A DNA stretch of 64,000 bases from Ferrimonas sediminum. Its GTDB lineage: Bacteria; Pseudomonadota; Gammaproteobacteria; Enterobacterales; Shewanellaceae. This document shows positions 1 through 8,333 of this stretch, in pieces. The stretch lies in the NCBI RefSeq assembly GCF_900100175.1, contig NZ_FNEM01000003.1, positions 138,725-202,724 of the forward strand. The letters are read 5' to 3'. The notes below the pieces were generated by a model that was not told the DNA's origin, made no database searches, and saw only the letters and a list, made by a program, of their open reading frames with translations. Each line of letters begins with the position of its first letter. Positions within the stretch are counted from its first letter, which is position 1. The position numbers were made by a program, and so were the translations under genes.

Positions 1-365
1 ACCGGGTCACCACCGGCCTGCCGGTACTGTTGCAGCTGCGACTCACACTGCTGCCACTGTTGCTGCAGGCACTGTATCCGCGCCAGCGCCAGTCGTGCCT
101 GAGGCTGTTGCCGCTCCTGTTCGCTCAGCAGGGTGGTGTACAGCTGGGCCGAACGCAAATCCTGCTGATCCAGGTAGAGGCTGATCAGCCGTTGTTTATA
201 CTCTGGACGCTGGTTCAAGTTGGCCTTGTAGTGCGCCACCAGGCCGGCATGATTGCCCGACGCCAGCAACAGCGCTTCGCGGGTCTCCAGCGGGTCCTCG
301 GCGGGACGACTGGCACAGCCGGCCAGGATCAGGGTCAGCAACAGCCCGGTTACGACGTTATTCAT
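1..365 (-). CDS. tadD: TadD-like TPR lipoprotein, C-terminus beyond window
   Basis: Last visible gene of the Tad pilus operon, cut by the left edge, so only about 121 residues are seen. The protein opens with a lipoprotein signal ending in LAGC at about residue 15-18. It continues as alanine-, leucine- and glutamine-rich helical sequence (LYLDQQDLRSAQLYTTLLSE), as expected for TPR repeats. TadD proteins are TPR lipoproteins thought to help assemble the secretin. The ATG at 365 follows an AGGTGGAG ribosome site and lies 15 bases after the tadC stop, so it belongs to the same transcript. It is too short for the long acting TPR domain to be checked; position and lipobox carry the call. Confidence 0.75.
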   Translation of the reverse strand, partial: MNNVVTGLLLTLILAGCASRPAEDPLETREALLLASGNHAGLVAHYKANLNQRPEYKQRLISLYLDQQDLRSAQLYTTLLSEQERQQPQARLALARIQCLQQQWQQCESQLQQYRQAGGDP

Positions 366-380
366 GGCTCCACCTCATGG

Positions 381-1250
381 TTAACTCATCATCCGGACGA
401 TGCCCGGTGCGGCGATCAGCACCACAATGGGCACCATGATGAACAGGATCAGCGGAATCGACATCTTGGCACCCAACTTGCCGATCTTCTCCTCCAGGTT
501 CATCATGTTGATCTCTCGGATGTCCGTCGCCAAAGACGACAATACCGGCCCCACCGACGAGCCATACTGCAGGCTCTGCACTATGGTCATCACGAAACTC
601 TGGGTTTCACTGGTGGGCACCAGCTCATAAAATTCATTGATCGCTTTCTCGATGCCGACCACCTTGGATCGCTCCACCGTCACCCGCACCACCCGGGCCA
701 GATGAGGATCCACCATCACCAACTCACCGGCCAGATGCGCCAGCGACGCTTCGATGGTCATGCCGGTGTGAACACACACATTCATCAGATCCAGCAGGAA
801 GGGCAAACGACCGCTGATCTGGCGGACCAGGCGCTTACCCCGCATCTCCAGATACAGATCCGGCATCACCAGAAAGCCCACCGCCGATAAGCTGATCAAC
901 AGCACAAACCGGGTCGAGCTCAAATGGCCCCGCAGCACCAGATACAGGGCAACGGCCAACACCACGACAAACGGGATAAACTTCAGGAAGTAGTAGCTCT
1001 GTGCCACCCAGCGCGGATAGATGCCGGCGGCATTGAGTTTTTTCTCCACCTCGCCCTGATTGAAGCTGAAAGGGGACACCAGCCGATCCCACCCCTGGCC
1101 CCGGCTCCGCTCTGAACCGCTGCTGCCCAGCAACGAGTTAACGCTCCAGCGAATGGCAAACCGCTCCCAGACCCGGACTCCGACCCAGGCCAGCAACAGC
1201 GCACACAGCAGCGCCACCAGGTAGAACCCGTAGGGAGGCAGGCTCGCCAT
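381..1250 (-). CDS. tadC: Tad pilus inner-membrane platform protein TadC
   Basis: Type II secretion F-domain membrane protein of 289 residues that, with TadB, forms the inner-membrane platform on which the TadA motor works. It has an N-terminal membrane segment (residues 5-25), a paired hydrophobic region near 90-130, the cytoplasmic F domain (LPFLLDLMNVCVHTGMTIE, about 150-170) and a C-terminal membrane helix ending IVVLIAAPGIVRMMS. The region YGSSVGPVL is typical of the family. Its ATG immediately follows the tadB stop (TAGATG), which implies translational coupling. Length is normal for TadC. The order tadZ-A-B-C-D supports the assignment over TadB or GspF. Confidence 0.92.
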   Translation of the reverse strand: MASLPPYGFYLVALLCALLLAWVGVRVWERFAIRWSVNSLLGSSGSERSRGQGWDRLVSPFSFNQGEVEKKLNAAGIYPRWVAQSYYFLKFIPFVVVLAVALYLVLRGHLSSTRFVLLISLSAVGFLVMPDLYLEMRGKRLVRQISGRLPFLLDLMNVCVHTGMTIEASLAHLAGELVMVDPHLARVVRVTVERSKVVGIEKAINEFYELVPTSETQSFVMTIVQSLQYGSSVGPVLSSLATDIREINMMNLEEKIGKLGAKMSIPLILFIMVPIVVLIAAPGIVRMMS

Positions 1251-2165
1251 CTACTCCACCCCCCGCAAAATCCAGGCGATGCAGGCAAAGCCGATCAGTT
1301 CGCTGATCAACACGTAGTAGAAGATCGGCTTGCCGCCCTCTTCAAACATCACGAAGTGGTAGTTCTCCGGACTGGTGTACTTGAGGATCAGCAGGAAGAT
1401 CAGTGGCAGCGCCGCCACAATTTTGGCCGACGCCCGCGCCTCGGAGGTCAGGGCGCTCTTTTTCTTATCCAGACTGCGGGCGTCGAACATCAGGCGGTTA
1501 ATGCGGTTGATCACCTCCTTGAGCTGGCCGCCGCGACTCAGGTTCAGGCGAATGGTGGAGACAAAGAAAAAATACTCCACATAGGGAAACGACGCGCCGC
1601 TGCGCCGCAGCACGTCATCGGGGTCCTCGCCAATCAGCAGTCGCTCCGACATCAGCTTAAATTCGCGCCCCACCTCATTATCCAGCTGCTCACCCACATA
1701 CTCGAAGGCGTGCACCACGCTCTGGCCTGCCGACAGCGCGCCGGAGAGGATGTTGAGGGCATCGGGAAAGTCGTCCTGGAACCGCGATTCGCGGCGCTTT
1801 TTCAGTTGCAGTACAAACACCACAAACGCCAGCGGATACCCCCAACCCAGCACCAGCACCAGGCTTTGATGCAGCAGCATCTCATTGATGGCACCCAGTC
1901 CCACGGTGGCCGCAACGACAAACAGCAGCATCTTGACCCCGGGCTTGGGAGCCATCAGTTTCAGCAGCGCCTGCCAGTGCAGACGCAAACGGGTCTTCAG
2001 GCTGGCATCGAAGCGAGAGGCATCGATCACCATCCGGGCCACCTCCATCGGTTCGCCGCCCCGCTCCAGGCCAATCAGCTGATTGACCCGGCGTTCGCTG
2101 CAGCGGCGGCGCCACCACAGCCACAACAGCGCCAGCAGCACCACGATGATGGCCAGGCGGATCAT
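1251..2165 (-). CDS. tadB: Tad pilus inner-membrane platform protein TadB
   Basis: Second F-domain platform protein, 304 residues. It has an N-terminal membrane helix (IRLAIIVVLLALLWLWWRRR), two central helices around residues 75-115, an F domain with FPDALNILSGALSAGQSVVHA at about 135-155 and a C-terminal helix pair. The motif SLDKKKSALTSEARASAKIVA before the last helices is characteristic of TadB. The ATG at 2165 overlaps the tadA stop as ATGA (2162-2165), so it is translated from the same message. Nothing is missing relative to the family. Confidence 0.92.
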   Translation of the reverse strand: MIRLAIIVVLLALLWLWWRRRCSERRVNQLIGLERGGEPMEVARMVIDASRFDASLKTRLRLHWQALLKLMAPKPGVKMLLFVVAATVGLGAINEMLLHQSLVLVLGWGYPLAFVVFVLQLKKRRESRFQDDFPDALNILSGALSAGQSVVHAFEYVGEQLDNEVGREFKLMSERLLIGEDPDDVLRRSGASFPYVEYFFFVSTIRLNLSRGGQLKEVINRINRLMFDARSLDKKKSALTSEARASAKIVAALPLIFLLILKYTSPENYHFVMFEEGGKPIFYYVLISELIGFACIAWILRGVE

Positions 2166-3430
2166 TCAAAGATCTCCCGCAGCTCATTCTCCAGGCCGAA
2201 GAAGCGGGCCCGCTCATAGATCACCGAACGGGTGGACAAGCCCGGAGTGCGAAAATCGCCCTTAATCCGGTTACCGGAGAAGCCATCAATGCCGGTCTCA
2301 AAGCGGAAGATGTCTTCAAGCACCACACTCTCGCCCTCCAGCCCCACCACTTCGGAGATGTACATCACCTTGCGGCTGCCGTCGTGCAGGCGCTTAACCT
2401 GAACAATCAGGTCGACGGCACTGACGATGGAACGGCGGATGGCCGCCAGAGGCAGGCTGGCGGTGGCCATCATCACCATGCTTTCCACCCGGGCAATGGC
2501 ATCTCGGGGGCTGTTGGCGTGCAAGGTCGACATCGAGCCATCGTGGCCGGTGTTCATCGCCTGCAGCATCTCGAACGCCTCACCGCCGCGACACTCACCG
2601 ACAATGATGCGATCCGGGCGCATCCGCAGGGCGTTGATCACCAGTTCACGGGCATCCACGGCGCCGGTGCCTTCCACGCTGGCCTGGCGGGTTTCCAGAC
2701 GCACAATATGGGGTTGCTGCAACTGCAGTTCGGCGGCGTCCTCGATGGTCACCACCCGCTCCCGCTCACCGATGAAGGCCGACAACGCGTTCAGCAGCGT
2801 GGTTTTGCCCGAGCCGGTGCCCCCGGAGATCAGCACGTTGCACTTACAGTGGGACGCGATGGAGAGCAACTTGGCCATCTCCATGGTCAGGGCGCCAAAC
2901 TCCACCAGGTTCTCCATCTTGATCTTCTGCTGCTTGAACTTGCGAATGGAGATGGAGGTTCCGTCGATGGCCAGCGGCGGAATCACGATGTTAACCCGGC
3001 TGCCATCCTCGAGGCGGGCATCGCACAACGGTTTGGCCTCATCGATGCGCCGGCCGACGTTGGAGGCGATGCGCTTGGCGATGGTATTGAGCTGCTTTTC
3101 ATTGACGAACTGCACCTCGGAGCGCTCGACCTGGCCGCCAATCTCGATAAAGACATCGTTGGGGCCGTTGATCATGATGTCGGAGATGTCATCGTTCTCC
3201 AGCAGCACCTGCAGTGGCCCCAGGCCTTTGAGTTCGGCAAACAACGCCCGCACCAGCTCCATGCGCTGAATGTTGGTCACCTGCAGTTGACGCTGATCCA
3301 CCAGCAGATCCACCGACAGCCGCAGCTGCTCCTGCAGCTCTTCGTGGCTGACGTCGGCGATGCTGGCGGCATCGATGGCATCGAAGATCTCATCCCGCAG
3401 ATCGATGTAAATTTTCTTAAGCACACTCAT
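2162..3430 (-). CDS. tadA: Tad pilus assembly ATPase TadA (CpaF family)
   Basis: Hexameric secretion ATPase of the VirB11/CpaF family that powers Flp pilus assembly from the cytoplasmic face. It has an N-terminal helical region, then the family block IMINGPNDVFIEIGGQVERS (about residues 85-105). The P-loop is GGTGSGKTT near residue 205, the Asp box is DAAELQLQQPHIVRLETR, and the Walker B / His box is MRPDRIIVGECRGGEAFEM to TGHDGSMSTLHANSPRDA. All catalytic elements are intact. I chose the ATG at 3430, which overlaps the tadZ stop as ATGA; an in-frame ATG at 3442 would add four residues inside tadZ. Product length 422, normal for TadA. Confidence 0.95.
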   Translation of the reverse strand: MSVLKKIYIDLRDEIFDAIDAASIADVSHEELQEQLRLSVDLLVDQRQLQVTNIQRMELVRALFAELKGLGPLQVLLENDDISDIMINGPNDVFIEIGGQVERSEVQFVNEKQLNTIAKRIASNVGRRIDEAKPLCDARLEDGSRVNIVIPPLAIDGTSISIRKFKQQKIKMENLVEFGALTMEMAKLLSIASHCKCNVLISGGTGSGKTTLLNALSAFIGERERVVTIEDAAELQLQQPHIVRLETRQASVEGTGAVDARELVINALRMRPDRIIVGECRGGEAFEMLQAMNTGHDGSMSTLHANSPRDAIARVESMVMMATASLPLAAIRRSIVSAVDLIVQVKRLHDGSRKVMYISEVVGLEGESVVLEDIFRFETGIDGFSGNRIKGDFRTPGLSTRSVIYERARFFGLENELREIFE

Positions 3431-4632
3431 CGCGACAACCATCTCAGGCCACGACCGCCATACAGGCGCTTGCCTGCCAGCTCATCGACGATCACCGCCA
3501 GGCTGCGCAGCAACTTGCGTGAACTCCAGTACGCCTCGCCTTTCTGAATCAGGCCCTTTTCCAGGCCCGGTTCATAGGCCAGCACCAGCGCCGACTCCAT
3601 CTTGAGCTTGTCTCGGGCGTCGGCCAGCGACAGGGCATAGTCGCCATTGGGGCGGGACTGGTTGAGGATCACCTGATGGGGCACCTTGTCCAGTTTGCGC
3701 TTCATCTGCTGGTACGCCCGCAGCGCCGACACCGAGGGGTCCAGCACCAGAAAGATGCGGTGATAGCGCTCCACAAAGCCCGGGTCATTGATCTCGTCAA
3801 ACAGTGGTGCCGGTACCGAATCGACAATGAAGTTGTAATCCTGGGCCAGCTGCCTCGACAGCTCCAGCAGGTTGGCACCGTGAAAACCGACGCAGCTGTT
3901 GACGCTCTCCAGCATCAGGCTGTCGGCACGGTCATTGACCCGGTTGAGGTAGGTGCGGGCGATGGAGGCGTCAATCTCCTTATGGCTGAGGTCGGCGCTG
4001 TTCTGACGCACTTTCAGCCCCTCGATTCCCAGGTAAAGATCGCTGCTGATGGCGCCGTTATCATGCTCCACCAACAGGGTGGGCAGACCGGCCTTGGCTG
4101 AAAACAGATGCACCAGGGCACTGCTGATGCAGCTGACACCGACGCCCCCCTTGCAACCCAGCACCAAAATCCGTTTGGCGGTACGGGCCCGCACTCCGGC
4201 GGCGCTCGGGCCCGGGCGCCTGAGCTCACCGATACAGTGAATCAGGCCATTGAGGTTGCCCTCCCACAGCAGGTAACGGGCTCCCTGGGATTCCACCCAG
4301 TTTTTGAGCCTGATGGAATCCATCAGCCCCAGAATCACCACATTGATCTGCACATCCAGCTGAGTGGTATTAGCTTCCACCACCAACCGCAGTTCATCCT
4401 CATCGCAATGGCGCAGGTCCAGCACCAGGTTGCGGTTGCCGGTCTCTTTATCGGCCCAGCCCCGAATCGACACCAGCGCCGACTGGGTCTGCGGCTTACC
4501 AAAGCCCTCGATGGCATAGGTTTCGGTGACCTTTTCCAGCAGTTCGCTGTCGGCGGAGATCACCAGGTCGCCGCATTGACGGACGGTTTTCTTCTCCGCC
4601 GCACCGGCTTTAAAAATGCTGCTCAGATTCAT
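3427..4632 (-). CDS. tadZ: TadZ/CpaE-like pilus localisation ATPase with altered P-loop
   Basis: ParA/MinD-related protein of 401 residues that in other Tad systems marks the pole or membrane site of pilus assembly. Residues 1-130 form a receiver-like domain (LRLVVEANTTQLDVQINVVI) and the rest is the ATPase-like domain. The deviant Walker A reads GCKGGVGVSCISS near residue 160: the usual lysine of KGGxGK[ST] is valine, so nucleotide hydrolysis may be lost or altered. Some TadZ proteins are known to carry atypical P-loops. The start overlaps the preceding lipoprotein gene by ATGA (4629-4632). The position between lipoprotein and tadA is conserved. Confidence 0.88.
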   Translation of the reverse strand: MNLSSIFKAGAAEKKTVRQCGDLVISADSELLEKVTETYAIEGFGKPQTQSALVSIRGWADKETGNRNLVLDLRHCDEDELRLVVEANTTQLDVQINVVILGLMDSIRLKNWVESQGARYLLWEGNLNGLIHCIGELRRPGPSAAGVRARTAKRILVLGCKGGVGVSCISSALVHLFSAKAGLPTLLVEHDNGAISSDLYLGIEGLKVRQNSADLSHKEIDASIARTYLNRVNDRADSLMLESVNSCVGFHGANLLELSRQLAQDYNFIVDSVPAPLFDEINDPGFVERYHRIFLVLDPSVSALRAYQQMKRKLDKVPHQVILNQSRPNGDYALSLADARDKLKMESALVLAYEPGLEKGLIQKGEAYWSSRKLLRSLAVIVDELAGKRLYGGRGLRWLSR

Positions 4633-5096
4633 GGCCGCAGCCTCCGTGGCAGGGGGTTAACCAGACTATTGACCCGGTTATGCTCCAGCGAACAGCCAAA
4701 ACGATAGTGTTGACCGGATTTGAGGCTGATCACGCCGCACTGCTGGCCTTCGATCAGCAGGTAGTCGGCGTCAATGGTCAGGGCATCGGCCCCGCCGGCG
4801 AACAGGGGCACCAGGGTCACCGATCGTGGCGACAGGCCGGCATCGATGGCCGCCTGCTTCAGGGTCTGTGCCAATGGCCGGGCACCGGGGCCGAATGACA
4901 GCCTCAGGGTCAGATGATCGCTGTGCTGGCGCAGTTGAGCCAGAAATTCACCGGCCCGCTGAGGGGCGCCGGGCAACCGTGCCGATGCCAACTGCAGCTG
5001 GCTCTCCATCTGCCGGACGGTGACCCGGTTAGGCTCGGACGTGGGCACCGAGCAGCCGGCCAGCAACAGTGCCAAAATCAGTATCACGGGTTTCAT
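4629..5096 (-). CDS. Tad pilus lipoprotein, CpaD/RcpB-like
   Basis: Small exported lipoprotein of 155 residues. The N-terminus MKPVILILALLLAGCSVP carries a clear lipobox (LAGC, Cys 15). The mature part has a basic-acidic segment (LRLSFGPGARPLAQTLKQAA) and a region resembling the OmpA/CpaD-type fold (SVTLVPLFAGGADALTIDAD). Only two further cysteines are seen (QQCGVI, FGCSLE), which could form a disulfide. In Tad operons this slot between the secretin and tadZ is held by CpaD or RcpB, outer-membrane lipoproteins that help the secretin. Gene order supports that role. The sequence alone is too divergent for me to separate CpaD from RcpB. It overlaps both neighbours by ATGA. Confidence 0.7.
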   Translation of the reverse strand: MKPVILILALLLAGCSVPTSEPNRVTVRQMESQLQLASARLPGAPQRAGEFLAQLRQHSDHLTLRLSFGPGARPLAQTLKQAAIDAGLSPRSVTLVPLFAGGADALTIDADYLLIEGQQCGVISLKSGQHYRFGCSLEHNRVNSLVNPLPRRLRP

Positions 5097-6421
5097 CTGA
5101 ATCCTCCCTCGGTCAACAGCGGTTGCAGGGCCTGGCGCTCAGATGCGTTAAACTCCAGCCCCAGCAAGCGCTCAATGTCACTGCTGGGTTGCATCATCGG
5201 CAGGCGAATCCGCTCCGGCGAGATGGGCTGCACCAGGTTGACGGTGGCGACGATGATCAGCTCAGTTTTGCTGTAATCGGACTCGGTGCGACTGAACAGG
5301 CTACCCAGCACAGGAATGTCCCCCAGCAGGGGAATCCGCGACAACAGCTCGCGTTCCTCGGAGGTCAGCAGTCCCGCCAGCACAAAGCTCTGGCCATCTT
5401 TCAACTGCACCGTGGTGTGGGCGCGACGGGTTTTCAGGGCGGGAATGTTGGCCAGGGTGCCCTCATAGGAGTTCTTGGCGTCGACGGAGCTGACCTCGGG
5501 CATCAGCGACAGACGGATGTTGTCCGAGTCCATCACCTTGGCGACGATGTTGAGTTTGATGCCGTACTCCTTATAGGTGACGGAGACGGTGTCATCGGTA
5601 CGCACGGCGATGGGGATCTCGCCCCCCACCAGGAAACTGGCGGACTCGCCGGAGATCACCGACAGGTTGGGCTCGGCCAATACCTGCCCCAGAGTCTCGT
5701 CCTTCTTGGCATCAATCACCGAGATGATGTCCTCGGCGGAAAAGTCCAGCAGGTAATCCACAAACTGTCCGGTATCGGCACCGGCGGAGCCATAGCTGAC
5801 CCCCAGTTGGCTCAACAGGCCACTGGACACCTCAGCCACGGTCAACTTGACATTGATCTGTTCGGTGGTCAGCACCTTGAGGTTGTTGATCACCCCCCGA
5901 AAAACACTGGTGCGGCCGAACTCCAGATTGGCCAGCTCATGGCCATTGCTGTCGTTGACCACCATCTCGTTAACCTGAACCTCTTTGCTGAGCATCTCCC
6001 CCACCAGCTCGTACACCGATTGCTTCACCGATTCACTGGAGACCGTACCCTCGAGTACCACCTGCTCCAGCACGTTGCGGATGGTGATTTTTTCATCCGG
6101 GTAATGAGCCGAAATCAGCTGTTCCAGCACCACCGGATTCAGATTGACCACCAGGGTATGGTTGGCCAGCTCATTGCCGGACTCGTCGTACAGGATGATG
6201 GTAGACAGGCCCGGACTGACGCCAAACACCACCACTCTGGAGTTATCCACTACCTTGTAGTCAGCCACCTTGGCGTTGGACACAAACACCGTATCGATGG
6301 CGGTGGTCGACCGCAGCGTGGTGGCCGCGCCCTGATCCAGATTGAGTGAGCCCGCCAACACCTGCCACGACAGGGCGGTCGCGACGATGGCCATTATGCT
6401 CATGTGCCAACTGAATCTCAT
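5093..6421 (-). CDS. rcpA: Tad pilus outer-membrane secretin RcpA/CpaC
   Basis: Secretin of 442 residues that forms the outer-membrane pore for the Flp pilus. The signal peptide is MRFSWHMSIMAIVATALSWQVLAG. An N-terminal BON/Secretin_N-like domain follows (TAIDTVFVSNAKVADYKVVD and VLEQVVLEGTVSSESVKQSV). The secretin core includes VNVKL-type TAEVSSGLLSQLG, LAEPNLSVISGESASFLVGGE and the signature VQLKDGQSFVLAGLLTSEER followed by IPLLGDIPVLGSLF. The C-terminal end LLPLLTEGGFR-type tail is short. The ATG overlaps the rcpC stop as ATGA (6418-6421). Length is normal for CpaC/RcpA. Confidence 0.94.
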   Translation of the reverse strand: MRFSWHMSIMAIVATALSWQVLAGSLNLDQGAATTLRSTTAIDTVFVSNAKVADYKVVDNSRVVVFGVSPGLSTIILYDESGNELANHTLVVNLNPVVLEQLISAHYPDEKITIRNVLEQVVLEGTVSSESVKQSVYELVGEMLSKEVQVNEMVVNDSNGHELANLEFGRTSVFRGVINNLKVLTTEQINVKLTVAEVSSGLLSQLGVSYGSAGADTGQFVDYLLDFSAEDIISVIDAKKDETLGQVLAEPNLSVISGESASFLVGGEIPIAVRTDDTVSVTYKEYGIKLNIVAKVMDSDNIRLSLMPEVSSVDAKNSYEGTLANIPALKTRRAHTTVQLKDGQSFVLAGLLTSEERELLSRIPLLGDIPVLGSLFSRTESDYSKTELIIVATVNLVQPISPERIRLPMMQPSSDIERLLGLEFNASERQALQPLLTEGGFR

Positions 6422-7191
6422 TGTGCCTCCCCGGCCCGCATCTCGCGCACGCCACTCAACCGCTTAATAATGTCGCTGCTTTTGACCGACAGGGTTTTGC
6501 CGGTCAGGTGCGACGGCACCAGGGTGATGTCACCCAGTTTGCCGGCCATCTCCAGATGCAGGATCTGCTCCACCGTCAGAGCGATCAGCAGGCTGGCACT
6601 GCGCGATTCCGATTCACCGGCCTCCCCCGGAGTGCTGAGCACCTGAATCACCTTGGCGCCATCGACAATCACCCGACTGGTGATGTCTGCCATCTCGGCG
6701 TAACCGGCTTCCTTGATGTTGTGGGTCGATGAGGTAGTGGAGACAAAACTGACGCGATCGCCAACGGCAATGGGCACCGTTTCGATTATTTGATTGTCGT
6801 TGGACGAATAAAAATAGGGAACAAACTTATCCCCGATGGACAAAGCCAGATAGCCGGCATCACCAGGATTAGAAACCATTTCCGCCGATAGGAATTGCCC
6901 TGACTTAAAGTTACCCGTAAAGACACTGCCCTTGGTGAGGTTCAAAGACTGTGCTGTTGAGATGTTTTTACTCAACACCTCTTTTTCATTCAGTGATAAA
7001 AACTCTACTGACTCCGAAGAGATCGACTCTGCCCGTGAGGCATCACGGGTTAACCGCGCAACTTCCACTACTCTGATCGGTTGTTCCGCTGCCTTTGGTT
7101 TCGACTCTGGAGCAATTAACATTCCCTCTAAAGAGAAAATGGTAAACAGTACCACCCCAAATATCATCAAAAAAATTAATAACCTACTCAT
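6418..7191 (-). CDS. rcpC: Tad pilus assembly protein RcpC/CpaB
   Basis: Periplasmic-facing assembly protein of 257 residues with a single N-terminal membrane anchor (LLIFLMIFGVVLFTIFSLEG). It then has an SAF/flagella-basal-body-like domain: VVEVARLTRDASRAESISSE, then KGSVFTGNFKSGQFLSAEMV, typical of CpaB. The C-terminal RcpC domain contains VGDRVSFVSTTSS and VILST-type VIQVLSTPGEAGESESRSAS. No strong ribosome site precedes the ATG at 7191. An AGGAGG stretch lies 26-31 bases upstream, but it is paired with CCTCCT in a small stem (7206-7222). The gene follows flp after an unusually long 149-base gap containing two hairpins. Confidence 0.9.
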   Translation of the reverse strand: MSRLLIFLMIFGVVLFTIFSLEGMLIAPESKPKAAEQPIRVVEVARLTRDASRAESISSESVEFLSLNEKEVLSKNISTAQSLNLTKGSVFTGNFKSGQFLSAEMVSNPGDAGYLALSIGDKFVPYFYSSNDNQIIETVPIAVGDRVSFVSTTSSTHNIKEAGYAEMADITSRVIVDGAKVIQVLSTPGEAGESESRSASLLIALTVEQILHLEMAGKLGDITLVPSHLTGKTLSVKSSDIIKRLSGVREMRAGEAQ

Positions 7192-7205
7192 GGCATCTAC
7201 TAAAA

Positions 7206-7222
7206 AGGAGGGACAACCTCCT
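7206..7222 (-). terminator. Small stem with U-run before rcpC, possible attenuator
   Basis: On the minus strand AGGAGG, a TTGTC loop and CCTCCT are followed by TTTT, 15 bases before the rcpC start. The six-pair stem plus U-run looks like a weak intrinsic terminator. The left arm is also a perfect Shine-Dalgarno sequence that the right arm would hide. It may lower expression of the pilus machinery relative to the pilin. Inference only. Confidence 0.4.
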
Positions 7223-7253
7223 CTCTGCTCTTATTCGATATTTGGTTCGGCTG

Positions 7254-7289
7254 CCGGCAGACTGTTTAAATATCTAAACAGTCTGCCGG
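7254..7289 (-). repeat. Perfect 15-bp inverted repeat between flp and rcpC
   Basis: CCGGCAGACTGTTTA (7254-7268) and its exact complement (7275-7289) enclose a six-base loop. No U-run follows on the minus strand. The structure is more likely an mRNA-stabilising or processing hairpin at the 3' end of the flp message than a classical terminator. It would let pilin be made in excess of the rest of the operon. Confidence 0.6.
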
Positions 7290-7340
7290 AACCACCTGCG
7301 CCGAAATGATGGACGGACGATAATTTTTTGACAACGTTAA

Positions 7341-7553
7341 TTAGTTGGCGGTACCGGCCGAGGTCATGTTGCCCTGGATCGAGGTGATAGCACTGGTCAG
7401 CGCCGTTTTCAAGGAGCCATCATTGAATACAACCAGAATGATCGCCGACATGGCAACCGCAATAATAGCGTATTCCACTGCCGTCACACCACGCTCATCC
7501 TTAATATACTGACCGAAAGAAAGGTAAAATTTAGACTTGATGAAATCGAACAT
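7341..7553 (-). CDS. flp: Flp-family type IVb major pilin
   Basis: Prepilin of 70 residues. The leader MFDFIKSKFYLSFGQYIKDERG precedes the hydrophobic N-terminal helix VTAVEYAIIAVAMSAIILVV. The G-V processing site, with glutamate at mature position +5, is the Flp/TadE cleavage signature. The mature pilin would be about 48 residues, normal for Flp. It should be processed by the divergent tadV product and polymerised by TadA/B/C. It is first in the operon and separated from rcpC by hairpins, which fits higher expression. The 22-residue leader is typical of the family. Confidence 0.93.
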   Translation of the reverse strand: MFDFIKSKFYLSFGQYIKDERGVTAVEYAIIAVAMSAIILVVFNDGSLKTALTSAITSIQGNMTSAGTAN

Positions 7554-7751
7554 AATCAGGTTTCCCGAATTTAATTTGGCTACAGTTAGTTAGTATTGCT
7601 TTGCCGTTCCAATACTAGGGTTTCACCCCAAATCTGACATAGCAATTTATGCTTATATTTTTATAAGAAAAAATGAAAAAGAAATGTTAAAGTCCGGTCT
7701 GCCTTGGCCGATAGGGTTTTGATTGGCATTATTTCTAACGGGGGTGGAAAA
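7554..7751. promoter_or_regulatory. Divergent flp / tadV promoter region
   Basis: AT-rich spacer of about 200 bases between the two divergent Tad units. It must contain both promoters, but no strong sigma70 or sigma54 boxes could be placed with confidence. A GGGGTGG ribosome site at 7740-7746 serves the GTG start of tadV. Confidence 0.5.
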
Positions 7752-8177
7752 GTGTGGTTATTTGCTTTAGGGGTTTTTAGCCTGATGGTCATGGCTTCTG
7801 ACTTCAGAGAGAGAAAAATACCAAATATAACAGTGGCTTTAATTGGAGTAATCACTGTAATTATTACACTGCTGTCCGGTTCAGAAACGCTTGAACAGCA
7901 ACTGATACAGACAATAATTACAATTACTGTCGGCTTCTTGTTAACCATTCTAAATATATTCGGAGGTGGCGACAGTAAATTACTGGCCGCCTACGCCCTT
8001 GGCATCTCCCCGGCTCTCTACCCCGGTGTGCTGTTTGTAGTCTGTGTACTTGGTGCCCTGGTTGCCACTGGCTTATGGCTGCTCAACCGTCAACAGGTAC
8101 GCCAATACGGTGTTCCTTACGGACTGGCCATCGCCCCGGTCGGATTGACGGCGGTAGCACTGTCTGCCATGGCCTGA
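7752..8177 (+). CDS. tadV: Prepilin peptidase TadV/CpaA (A24 family)
   Basis: Inner-membrane aspartyl protease that cleaves Flp prepilin. About 141 residues with four to five membrane segments. The two catalytic aspartates are visible in ASDFRERKIPN (about residue 17) and FGGGDSKLLAAY (about residue 75), matching the GxGD-type active site. I chose the GTG at 7752 because it has GGGGTGG at the right spacing and puts the first membrane helix at the N-terminus. A TTG at 7704 would add 16 residues. It has no N-terminal methylase domain, as expected for TadV rather than PilD. Confidence 0.88.
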   Translation: MWLFALGVFSLMVMASDFRERKIPNITVALIGVITVIITLLSGSETLEQQLIQTIITITVGFLLTILNIFGGGDSKLLAAYALGISPALYPGVLFVVCVLGALVATGLWLLNRQQVRQYGVPYGLAIAPVGLTAVALSAMA

Positions 8178-8333
8178 GCCCGGCGCCCCACGATTAAGCA
8201 AAAGCCCAATTTTCGCTCTAAAATCAAAGGGAGACTCAGGAAGGGTCATGAACAAGGGTAGGGAAAACACAACCATCAGTACTGGTCTAGGCACCGCCTG
8301 CGGTGGCGGCGACCGCGGTCAGCGGGGCGATAG

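Noticed and set aside
30-890. 286-codon plus-strand frame at the left edge
   Set aside because: Antisense to tadD and tadC, both supported by domains and gene order.
5069-6349. Plus-strand frame of over 400 codons opposite the rcpA secretin gene
   Set aside because: Antisense of a clear secretin, His/Gly-rich, no ribosome site or family.
7554-7703. Sigma54-like TGGC...TTGC in the flp promoter region
   Set aside because: The spacing between the GG and GC elements is about 18 bases instead of 10.
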